A DNA stretch of 5,677 bases from Planctomycetota bacterium (GTDB lineage Bacteria; Planctomycetota; Phycisphaerae; SM23-33). The translations under genes were made by a program, and so were the position numbers. Positions within the stretch are counted from its first letter, which is position 1. The number at the start of each line of letters is the position of its first letter. The stretch lies in the NCBI GenBank assembly GCA_021160865.1, contig JAGHBS010000188.1:1-5677 (forward strand), written 5' to 3'. A model generated the notes under the pieces. The model was not told where the DNA came from and did not search any database. It saw nothing but the letters and a program-made list of their open reading frames with translations. This document shows, in pieces, positions 1 to 5,677 of this stretch.

Positions 1-1
1 G

Positions 2-766
2 CTTATCCTATTTTATCTATTGGTGCCGATAGAGGTGTCGAGTTTATTTTTCTTGCTGCTTCAGTTTGGCTGGAATCTTTATGCCTCTCTTGCCCAGCCT
101 GGTGGGGGTATTGCCTACGCAGCGCATACCACCGGATATGTTTATGGTATGGCTATTTCGGCATTTTTGCTTGGAAGTAAGATATTGCCAAGAGAGCCGT
201 ACGATTTAATCAACCTGATAAACTCCTGGCGGCGTAGGTGGGGGTATCGCCAGGCGGAGGTTGGTGGATACACGCCGTTTGGTCCAGCGAGGCGACCACC
301 AGTTCGTGTCGGTTCGGCAAGGAAGTGGGTGAGAAGTAAGACCATTGCATCTGAAGTACCCCAAACACCTCAAGCAATGGAAATGGCGCTTCGCAAACAA
401 ATAGCAGCAGATCACGCCACGGGCGATCTGGCATCAGCGGCAAAGGGATATTTACAGCTTCTTCAAATCGCTCCCGATTCGGTTTTGCCTTTGAATCAGC
501 AACTCGATATCGCCAATTATCTGATGTCATCTTTTCAGTATGCTCAGGCAGCTAAGGCGTATGAACAATTTGAAAAATACTATGGGGATTATCAATACAT
601 TGGGGATATCAGGCTGATGCTCGGGCTTATCTATAGCCGATATTTACATCAGGACGAGCGAGCCGAGATGTACTTATCTCGCGCCATTCCGGACTTGCTG
701 GATCAGAATAAAATTGAACTTGCTGAAAGCGAATTAGAGCAGGTGCGGTCTCGATTAGGTCGATGA
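2..766 (+). CDS. Rhomboid-family intramembrane serine protease with TPR-like C-terminal extension (5' end missing)
   Basis: The frame is open from the left edge, so the gene begins outside the window; the TTG at 20 is an internal Leu codon, not a start. The 254 visible residues begin with a hydrophobic helix (nt 2-91, probably TM5), a short Gly-rich loop, then a last helix (nt 110-175) carrying AHTTGYVYG. This fits the rhomboid TM6 AHxxGxxxG pattern, whose His (codon 125-127) is the second member of the Ser-His dyad. The catalytic Ser motif (GxSG, TM4) would lie upstream and cannot be checked. A basic, Arg/Pro-rich cytosolic linker (nt 176-376) leads to about 130 helical residues (nt 377-763) with degenerate TPR character, such as alternating Ala/Leu/Tyr helix pairs around 'AAKGYLQLLQIAPDS' and 'AQAAKAYEQFEKYYG'. 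Rhomboids cleave membrane-protein helices within the bilayer; here the TPR-like part may bind substrates or partners (inference). The family call is fairly secure from TM6; activity is unproven. The gene shares its frame with the next one, 18 nt downstream. Confidence 0.8.
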   Translation, partial: LILFYLLVPIEVSSLFFLLLQFGWNLYASLAQPGGGIAYAAHTTGYVYGMAISAFLLGSKILPREPYDLINLINSWRRRWGYRQAEVGGYTPFGPARRPPVRVGSARKWVRSKTIASEVPQTPQAMEMALRKQIAADHATGDLASAAKGYLQLLQIAPDSVLPLNQQLDIANYLMSSFQYAQAAKAYEQFEKYYGDYQYIGDIRLMLGLIYSRYLHQDERAEMYLSRAIPDLLDQNKIELAESELEQVRSRLGR

Positions 767-784
767 AAACGGGATAGTTTTACG

Positions 785-1531
785 ATGACCCCGGAGCAAG
801 GAAGCTACATCGAGCAAACGGGCGAAGGATTGCAACAGCTGTTCACCACAATACTGCATTTCCAAGCCCCCACCCGTGAGCAAATTGTCAACGCACTGGA
901 AGGCATTAGTAATTTACAGGCTGTCGGATTGGTCGTAATCGGAATAATCTTCCTATTTTTTGGCTATAGGTTTTTCAAAGCGATAGTGGTGATTAATGGC
1001 ATCGCAATCGGGGCGATTTTAGGGACATTCATCGGTTCGACGACATCTTCGAGCAATGCTCCGTTAGTGATGGGTCTTGCCGGGGCAGCACTTCTGGGGG
1101 TGATTGCATACCCAGCCGTGAAGTACGCTGTCGGATTAATGGGTGCATTGGCAGGTGGGCTTATCGGGTATATTCTCTGGTATTCTATCACTTCTGTTGC
1201 TCATTATGAGTCTATTCAAAGCCATGCCTGGGTCGGTGCTGTGGTGGGGGTGATCATTGTAGGTATGCTTACATTCGTTGCCTTTCGCATTGCAGTGATG
1301 ATCTTTACCTCCGTTCAAGGTGCCATAATGGTGGTTGGAGGAATTCTTTCTATATTGTTATCAGCAAGTGAGCAAGCAAGAACGTCGTTCAAACCATTGC
1401 TTATCGGGAACGACCTATTACTGATAGTTTTAGTTGCAGTACCAGCAGCCATTGGCTTCACATTACAATTATCGAGCCACACCGCCAAGGTCAAAAAGAA
1501 GCGCAAAGCCACGGAGAAACCACCTGTATAA
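785..1531 (+). CDS. Seven-helix membrane protein, DUF4203/TMEM198-like
   Basis: This 248-residue integral membrane protein has a soluble N-terminus of about 43 residues, then helices at roughly 45-62, 66-85, 94-112, 114-136, 147-169, 170-193 and 209-229. It ends in a strongly basic tail (KVKKKRK, about 235-241), which by the positive-inside rule should be cytoplasmic. The first hairpin, ending GYRFFKAIVVINGIAIGAILG, with a short polar turn and many small residues in later helices, resembles the DUF4203 (TM7SF3/TMEM198-like) family, whose bacterial members have no settled function. No enzymatic motif is visible. The ATG at 785 is the only reasonable start; it has a weak GGGA at 771-774, 10 nt upstream. 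An in-frame TGA at 764-766 closes the frame before it. The close spacing suggests co-transcription with the rhomboid gene. The membrane call is secure; the family assignment is from the helix pattern only. Confidence 0.7.
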   Translation: MTPEQGSYIEQTGEGLQQLFTTILHFQAPTREQIVNALEGISNLQAVGLVVIGIIFLFFGYRFFKAIVVINGIAIGAILGTFIGSTTSSSNAPLVMGLAGAALLGVIAYPAVKYAVGLMGALAGGLIGYILWYSITSVAHYESIQSHAWVGAVVGVIIVGMLTFVAFRIAVMIFTSVQGAIMVVGGILSILLSASEQARTSFKPLLIGNDLLLIVLVAVPAAIGFTLQLSSHTAKVKKKRKATEKPPV

Positions 1532-1562
1532 ATCCCTTTCGATTTGAATTGCTACCGGGCAG

Positions 1563-1605
1563 GCTTTCCCATGAAGCAGAATCTGTTTTCCGTTTTTGCT
1601 TATTT
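1563..1605 (+). terminator. Possible weak terminator after the DUF4203 gene
   Basis: A short stem GCTTT/GAAGC (1563-1567 with 1573-1577, one wobble pair, 5-nt loop) lies 32 nt after the stop codon. Broken T-runs follow at 1586-1589, 1593-1597 and 1602-1606. The stem is short and the T-runs are interrupted and offset from it, so this is a suggestion based on position more than on structure. Confidence 0.2.
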
Positions 1606-1784
1606 TGTTAATCCATCCCCTCACACCCTCATGAGACGGAATTATTTTCAGCCCATTTATGGCAAAGTTCATTCTGCATACTGAAGGTGTCTAATCACGG
1701 CTAATGTATTTTCACAAAAATATCGCGCAATTGGTGAAAGCATCCAGCAGGTACAAAATCGGTGTTCTTCCACGAGGCGATTTC

Positions 1785-1810
1785 TTTCTAATCTCTTATA
1801 TGATTGGAAA
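1785..1810. repeat. AT-rich inverted repeat just downstream of the polX stop
   Basis: TTTCTAATC (1785-1793) faces GATTGGAAA (1802-1810) across the 8-nt loop TCTTATAT. As plus-strand RNA this gives nine pairs including one G-U wobble; as minus-strand RNA the same position is an A-C mismatch. It begins 18 nt beyond the polX stop codon. No U-tract follows on either strand, so it is not a standard intrinsic terminator. It could stabilise or mark the 3' end of the minus-strand transcript, or be chance in AT-rich sequence. Confidence 0.35.
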
Positions 1811-1827
1811 TTGGCGATGAGCAGAGG

Positions 1828-3573
1828 TTATCTCTTTAGCCATTTTTTGAGTTTCGCAGGTGAATAGGTATTAATCACGTCTTCAGCAGTTGCCCAGCCT
1901 CTGCGAGCGGTCTTGACGCCATAATGCATTAGCGTCAGGTCGCTTCCGCCGAAGGCACTATGGGCGTCGGTAGTAATGACGAGTTTGGCACCGGCTTCAA
2001 TGGCGGTTCTGATGTGAACATCGCGCAAGTCAAGCCGCCAGGGATGTGCATTTACCTCAAGAGCAGTATTATTAGCAGCAGCAGCCTGGGCAATCTTGAC
2101 GATGTCGATGTCCATCCCTGTACGCTGATTTATCATTCTGCCTGTGGGATGACCGATGGCGTGGACGTAAGGGTTCTCGATGGCCTTGATAAGCCGTTTG
2201 GTGGCTTCAGCCCGGCCCTGGGTAAGTGCAGTGTGGGGCGAGGCCACCACGAAATCCAACTCCTTGAGAATATCATCAGAGAAATCCAGCGAACCGTCCT
2301 TGAATATATCTACCTCGATACCGGCAAGTACGAGGATATCTTTATACTTCTTGGCAGCTGATCGTATTTCGGCTACGTGATCGGCAAGACGCTGCTCGTC
2401 CAGCCCGTTAGCCTGTATTTGACTTTTTGAGTGATCGGTAATCGCCATATATTTATAGCCCAGTTTCTTACAGGCGAGGATCATCTCTTCAACGGTGTTT
2501 GCCCCATCTGAAGCGGTGGTATGCATGTGCAGGTCGCCTTGAATGTCCTCCAGGCGGATTAAATCAGGAAGCTTTCCCTCGGCAGCAGCTGCTATCTCTC
2601 CCCGATCTTCACGAAGTTCAGGTGGTATCCATTGAAGGCCTAAAGCAGCGTATATTTCCTCCTCGGTTCTGCCGGCAAGGGGTTTGGCGCCATCAGGGGC
2701 ATCATGCTTGAACAAGCCATATTCATTGAGTTTCAACCCCTTCTTCACGGCTATTTCACGCAGGGCGATATTGTGAGCCTTTGAACCGGTAAAGTACTGA
2801 AGTGCAGCTCCGAAACTCTCCGATGGGACTACTCGCAGGTCAACCTGAATGCGATGATTAACAATGACCGAACCCTTCGTTCCGCCTGCAGCGAGTACCT
2901 TTGTTACTCCCCTTGCTTCGGTGAAAGTTTTGATGATTTGTTGAGCATATTTTTCGCTTGCCTCGCAGAGTATATCGATATCGCCGACAGTCTCACGTTG
3001 TCGTCGCAGGCTACCTGCAACTTCGACTCTCTTGGCTCCTTTGCAAGATTTAACGACCTGGCAGAGATTATTAGCAACGGCACCGGCTTCATCAAGACGG
3101 AATCTACCTGAAACCTTTTCTGCAAAGGTTATGGATTCTGCCAGTTGGGTGAGTTTTTTGGAACCTAATCCCTCGATTTTTTCAAGCTTGGAGGGATTTT
3201 CCTCAATTACCTTCCGCAGCTGATCAAGTGAAGTGATGCCGGCTTGCTTCCAAAGTTTTGCGACGGTTTTTGGTCCCATCCCCTGGATTGTAAGCATTTC
3301 CAGTAATCCCAGTGGAATTTGCTTTCGTAGTTCTTCATGTCGGGTAATCTTGCCGGTGCGGAAGTATTCCTCGATTTTTTCAGCGGTGCTTTTCCCGATA
3401 CCCGGGAGTTTTTGCAGTTTACCTTCAGCAGCAAGTGCTGCGATGTCTTCGGTAGTATCAGCCAGTACCCTCGCTGCTCGACGATAACTACCGACGCGAA
3501 AACGATCCTGATCGAGTATCTCAAGTATGTCAGCCATTTCGGCAAAAATGGCTGCTAATTCTTCGTTAGCCAT
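1828..3573 (-). CDS. polX: DNA polymerase X (bacterial PolX, pol beta-like core plus PHP domain)
   Basis: This 581-residue family X polymerase has the full bacterial architecture (Bacillus subtilis PolX is about 570 residues). Residues 1-80 form the 8-kDa-like domain with a helix-hairpin-helix around LPGIGKSTAEKI (56-67). Further HhH motifs lie at about 94-112 (IQGMGPKTVAKL) and 130-148 (IEGLGSKKLTQL). The nucleotidyltransferase palm holds GSLRR and GDIDIL (187-202), with metal ligands Asp198 and Asp200, and a third, Asp245, in QVDLRVV. YFTGS (260-264) is the nucleotide-binding motif. The C-terminal PHP domain (about 345-575) keeps every expected metal ligand: His349, His351, Asp356, His381, Glu420, His447, His475, Asp536 and His538. 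In this family it provides Mn-dependent 3'-5' exonuclease and AP-site processing. The likely role is gap filling in base-excision repair in the cytoplasm. The ATG at 3573 has GGGAG 7 nt upstream and overlaps the preceding hydrolase gene by 19 nt. No defect is seen. Confidence 0.97.
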   Translation of the reverse strand: MANEELAAIFAEMADILEILDQDRFRVGSYRRAARVLADTTEDIAALAAEGKLQKLPGIGKSTAEKIEEYFRTGKITRHEELRKQIPLGLLEMLTIQGMGPKTVAKLWKQAGITSLDQLRKVIEENPSKLEKIEGLGSKKLTQLAESITFAEKVSGRFRLDEAGAVANNLCQVVKSCKGAKRVEVAGSLRRQRETVGDIDILCEASEKYAQQIIKTFTEARGVTKVLAAGGTKGSVIVNHRIQVDLRVVPSESFGAALQYFTGSKAHNIALREIAVKKGLKLNEYGLFKHDAPDGAKPLAGRTEEEIYAALGLQWIPPELREDRGEIAAAAEGKLPDLIRLEDIQGDLHMHTTASDGANTVEEMILACKKLGYKYMAITDHSKSQIQANGLDEQRLADHVAEIRSAAKKYKDILVLAGIEVDIFKDGSLDFSDDILKELDFVVASPHTALTQGRAEATKRLIKAIENPYVHAIGHPTGRMINQRTGMDIDIVKIAQAAAANNTALEVNAHPWRLDLRDVHIRTAIEAGAKLVITTDAHSAFGGSDLTLMHYGVKTARRGWATAEDVINTYSPAKLKKWLKR

Positions 3574-4757
3574 GGTATTGCTCCCGTTCGCTCAGCTCGT
3601 AGGGCGTTCAGCCATTGAAGTATTGCAGGGAACACCTCCCGCCGGGCATATCGGCCTATAATGATATCATCGTGTCCATAATCGCATATATATCCATTGA
3701 CCTTGCCAAATAACAGGAACCTTTTCTTCTTCGTGCCCCATTGATTATAAAGACGTTTGACCGCGCAGACAGTAGCCAGATTATCAAGCATGCCAACGCA
3801 GAACATCGCAGGTATCTTCATCTGTCCGAGCCCGGCAGTGTAATCAATTTTACCATCAATGCTGGTGAATTTCCCTTTCTTGAGCATATCGATTAATTGA
3901 CCGAGTTGACCTGGTGAGATGTCCTCGGTTGCCCATGCATTTAGCCGATGAATTATATCGTCATCCACATTAGAAGGATTGTAAAACAACATATCAATAG
4001 GCGTCGGCAATGCCTTTCCTGCAATCATTCCAATTAAGGCAGGTAAGTTCGTAGATATCATCGCATTGGAAATTTCAATTGCGACTCTTCCTTGTGTGAG
4101 TTGCTCAAGGGCTTTACTGAGAGGATGGATGGCGAAAACAGGTACAGCAAGTGCCACGAATGATGCAATCCGCTTCTCCTGCGGCGTTGTGTGTAAATAG
4201 CCGATGAGAATCATTCCTCCCAGACTATGACCTATCCAGTGGACCTTTTTGGATTTCGTTTCTTGGCAAACGAAATCGATTATTGCAGGTACATCGTATT
4301 TGATATGATCATCAACGGTCCAATTGATTTTCAATAAACCCTTACCTGCTGAGGTAAATACGCCACCGGTGGTGTATAGATTGCCTCGGAGGAACAATTG
4401 CCTAAGTCGGCTTATCGGGGGTTTGGTTGACCAGCCTGCCCCTCGCAGCGATGGTACCCATACATCATAACCAGCATTGCAAAGAAAACGGGCTAATGAG
4501 ACATCTTTATCAAGGTCCCAGAATTGGCTATTGTAGCTCAAGCCATGACAAAGTATTACCGGGTACTTTTCTTTGTTTATCTGCTTAGGGCGATACCTTA
4601 GCACGCTAAGCGCCCAGCCATCAGCCGTTACTGTGGTATAATGTTGGGGACTTGTTAGTATCAATTTCCCTCCCCCTGAACAGCCTATTGATGCTGTCAA
4701 TGCTGCTGTGGATAAAATCGCAGTAATCATACGCAGTTTATTCGTTGTTATTTTCAT
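3555..4757 (-). CDS. Alpha/beta-fold hydrolase, acid-lipase-like, predicted lipoprotein
   Basis: The 400-residue product starts with a basic n-region (MKITTNKLR), a hydrophobic stretch, and ASIGC ending at Cys26. This satisfies a relaxed lipobox, so the protein is probably exported and lipid-anchored; position -3 is Ser where Leu is usual. The mature part has the oxyanion-region CHG (70-72), a 'YDVWVPSLRG' strand-turn (97-106), and a WTVDDHIKYDVPAIIDF segment (146-162) that recalls gastric/lysosomal acid lipases. The nucleophile elbow is GHSLG (Ser178), the likely acid is Asp325 in GMLDN, and the likely base is His362 in YGHDD. A large insert at about 205-300 probably forms a lid over the active site. 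The catalytic triad looks complete, suggesting an esterase or lipase; the substrate is unknown, and PhaC-like relatives share the C-terminal YGHxD pattern. The ATG at 4757 has a near-perfect Shine-Dalgarno sequence. It overlaps the upstream hydrolase by 20 nt and polX by 19 nt. Confidence 0.85.
   Translation of the reverse strand: MKITTNKLRMITAILSTAALTASIGCSGGGKLILTSPQHYTTVTADGWALSVLRYRPKQINKEKYPVILCHGLSYNSQFWDLDKDVSLARFLCNAGYDVWVPSLRGAGWSTKPPISRLRQLFLRGNLYTTGGVFTSAGKGLLKINWTVDDHIKYDVPAIIDFVCQETKSKKVHWIGHSLGGMILIGYLHTTPQEKRIASFVALAVPVFAIHPLSKALEQLTQGRVAIEISNAMISTNLPALIGMIAGKALPTPIDMLFYNPSNVDDDIIHRLNAWATEDISPGQLGQLIDMLKKGKFTSIDGKIDYTAGLGQMKIPAMFCVGMLDNLATVCAVKRLYNQWGTKKKRFLLFGKVNGYICDYGHDDIIIGRYARREVFPAILQWLNALRAERTGAIPWLTKN
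3581..3585 (-). promoter_or_regulatory. Ribosome binding site for polX
   Basis: GGGAG on the minus strand is 7 nt before the polX ATG and lies within the 3' end of the upstream hydrolase coding sequence. It supports the start at 3573 and expression of polX from the same transcript. Confidence 0.75.
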
Positions 4758-5652
4758 CGAGGCTTCCTCCTTGACGGACGGCTTTACAAAGGGCCTGGTG
4801 GAAGGGTTGCTTATCCGGGTTGAACTCGATGGTATGGGCTGAATTGAACCAGAAAAGTTGAATTGTCCTGCCTGCGATTTTTTCTAATATATCGAAGGTG
4901 GCAGTGTTGTCGATGATTTTATCCTGCTGGGCGAGAATTAGTGATATCGGGATGTTTATAGAGCGTTGTGGGGCGTGAGTGATAAGACGATCCAGCATTG
5001 CTGAAGCAAACAAAAATCCTGCTGTTGCCCGATGAAGGCGATAGGGGTCGTTTCGCAGATATTGCTGCATTTCCGGATTGTCAGTGAATAATGAAACGTC
5101 TTCCAGTGGAAGGTCAAAATATTTTTGCCGATGATAGCACCACGCAAGCAGAATGATTAGTTTCTTTATCGGTGGCAAATCCACTTTCGCCTTCAAGCCT
5201 GGGGTGATGAGCGTCAAAGAACGAATGTGCCGGACGTTTTTGATTGCGTATGCAGTGATTAGTTTTCCGCCCCAGCTAACACCAAGCAGGGCGATCTTTT
5301 CTTCGCCAGTTTTTTCGACTACATATTTCACAGCTGCATCAGTATCGTCGAGAAGTTGTTTATAGGAATGTGCATGTCCTCTCGGTGCCGTTGAAGTTCC
5401 GCTTCCTCTGCGAGTGATTTGGAATACCTCGCTTCCTGCCCTTGCCAATGCTTGAGATGATGCAATGAACCAGCCAGGATGTGATTCGATACCATGAACG
5501 TATAGCACGGGCGGCGAGTGATGCGCATCGTCAGGGGGGAGATGATGCAATACCGGTGTATCAGTGCCATCAGGTAATGTGAGGCTTTCGAACTGTATGG
5601 TTAGATCGTCGGCAGGTGTAGAGGCAAAATAATATTCTTTGAAGCCAGACAT
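4738..5652 (-). CDS. Cytoplasmic alpha/beta hydrolase, serine aminopeptidase S33/lysophospholipase type
   Basis: This 304-residue serine hydrolase has no signal peptide or membrane helix, so it is probably cytoplasmic. VLYVHGIESHPGW (49-61) provides the HG oxyanion region (His53-Gly54). ITRRGSGTS (79-87) is the usual turn after strand beta-4 in Hydrolase_4/PldB-like proteins. GVSWGG (124-129) is the nucleophile elbow with Ser126, Asp244 in AQQDKIID is the likely acid, and His273 in NSAHTIEF is the likely base. A cap region lies between about 152 and 225. The family includes lysophospholipases, monoacylglycerol lipases and esterases; the true substrate cannot be read from sequence. The ATG at 5652 is favoured because it has AAGGA 9 nt upstream and an in-frame TAA at 5665-5667 excludes a longer form. 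It is the first gene seen in the minus-strand cluster; its promoter, or any further upstream genes, would lie beyond the window. It is clearly diverged from the next hydrolase, not a recent duplicate. Confidence 0.88.
   Translation of the reverse strand: MSGFKEYYFASTPADDLTIQFESLTLPDGTDTPVLHHLPPDDAHHSPPVLYVHGIESHPGWFIASSQALARAGSEVFQITRRGSGTSTAPRGHAHSYKQLLDDTDAAVKYVVEKTGEEKIALLGVSWGGKLITAYAIKNVRHIRSLTLITPGLKAKVDLPPIKKLIILLAWCYHRQKYFDLPLEDVSLFTDNPEMQQYLRNDPYRLHRATAGFLFASAMLDRLITHAPQRSINIPISLILAQQDKIIDNTATFDILEKIAGRTIQLFWFNSAHTIEFNPDKQPFHQALCKAVRQGGSLDENNNE
4766..4772 (-). promoter_or_regulatory. Strong ribosome binding site for the lipoprotein hydrolase
   Basis: AAGGAGG on the minus strand sits 8 nt before the ATG at 4757. 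It lies inside the last codons of the upstream hydrolase gene. It fixes the start of the downstream gene and, with the 20-nt overlap, suggests translational coupling. Confidence 0.85.
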
Positions 5653-5661
5653 CCATGACGA

Positions 5662-5666
5662 TCCTT
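5662..5666 (-). promoter_or_regulatory. Ribosome binding site for the first hydrolase
   Basis: AAGGA on the minus strand is 9 nt before the ATG at 5652. It overlaps an in-frame TAA at 5665-5667, which rules out an upstream start. Another ATG at 5655-5657 is out of frame with the gene. Confidence 0.6.
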
Positions 5667-5677
5667 ATTTATCACCA

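Larger units (their letters stand above)
1532..1827. other. Convergent intergenic region without a convincing gene
   Basis: This 296-nt stretch separates the ends of the plus-strand pair and of the minus-strand cluster, so it should hold terminators for both. I see no strong GC hairpin followed by a T-run. What is present: a weak hairpin candidate followed by T-rich sequence (1563-1605), TTTCAC and GTGAAA arms spaced 18 nt apart (1710-1739), and an AT-rich inverted repeat (1785-1810) just past the polX stop. A 37-codon plus-strand ORF (1571-1684) and a minus-strand ORF reaching into the DUF4203 gene (1672-1469) both lack good ribosome binding sites and recognisable sequence, so I do not call them as genes. 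Confidence 0.6.

Noticed and set aside
20..22. TTG at 20 as the start of the rhomboid gene
   Set aside because: The frame stays open to the window edge with hydrophobic residues upstream, no ribosome binding site is visible, and a rhomboid needs its earlier helices; the gene is truncated by the window.
1469..1672. Minus-strand 67-codon ORF across the end of the DUF4203 gene and the intergenic gap
   Set aside because: It has no ribosome binding site before its ATG, overlaps a well-supported gene in antisense, and shows no recognisable domain.
1571..1684. Plus-strand 37-codon ORF in the convergent gap, starting MKQNLFSVFAYF
   Set aside because: The only upstream purine stretch is a weak CAGG, there is no recognisable sequence, and no sign of coding constraint can be judged from one sequence.
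1532..1827. CRISPR repeats, tRNA or an attachment site in the intergenic gap
   Set aside because: There are no regularly spaced direct repeats, no cloverleaf-like T-arm sequence, and no integrase or mobile gene nearby.
1960..2361. Plus-strand 133-codon ORF antisense to the PHP domain of polX
   Set aside because: The opposite strand encodes highly conserved PolX motifs over the same stretch, so this is a frame shadow; its composition is low-complexity and unlike a known protein.
3207..3545. Minus-strand 112-codon ORF in another frame within the polX N-terminus
   Set aside because: It lies wholly within the polX HhH region in a shifted frame and is explained by that gene.
3555..5652. The two alpha/beta hydrolases as a recent tandem duplication
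   Set aside because: They share only the fold and triad pattern; length, signal peptide, elbow motif (GHSLG versus GVSWGG) and lid region all differ.

Overview
The window carries five protein-coding genes on a bacterial chromosome of intermediate base composition (roughly half G+C by eye). No tRNA, rRNA, CRISPR array, insertion sequence or phage gene is visible. The rhomboid protease with a long soluble C-terminal extension, the DUF4203-type membrane protein, the full-length bacterial PolX and the Shine-Dalgarno-led genes all fit a free-living bacterium. My tentative guess is Planctomycetota, Phycisphaerae-like, from the general look of the rhomboid C-terminus and the lipase-like hydrolase. 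This is an impression, not a demonstrated placement.

Layout. Two plus-strand genes come first: the 3' part of a rhomboid-family protease gene whose product ends in a TPR-like region (2-766, cut by the window edge), then a seven-helix DUF4203/TMEM198-like protein (785-1531). These two are in the same reading frame, separated by one TGA and 18 nt. A 296-nt convergent intergenic region (1532-1827) follows, with only weak inverted repeats. The rest is a tightly packed minus-strand cluster, read from right to left: a cytoplasmic serine alpha/beta hydrolase (5652-4738), a predicted lipoprotein alpha/beta hydrolase related to acid lipases (4757-3555), and DNA polymerase X (3573-1828). Neighbouring genes in the cluster overlap by 20 and 19 nt, and each downstream ribosome binding site lies inside the upstream gene, so co-transcription and translational coupling are likely.

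How the genes may work together. The plus-strand pair are both membrane proteins and may share an envelope role. The minus-strand cluster puts two esterase/lipase-type enzymes, one cytoplasmic and one probably membrane-anchored, ahead of a base-excision-repair polymerase. No biochemical link between lipid or ester hydrolysis and PolX is evident, so this may be an operon of convenience. I found no convincing previously undescribed system. The most notable points are the rhomboid-TPR fusion, the single in-frame stop before the DUF4203 gene, the coupled hydrolase-hydrolase-polX cluster, and a PolX that keeps all polymerase and PHP metal ligands plus a lysine aligned with the pol beta lyase nucleophile.
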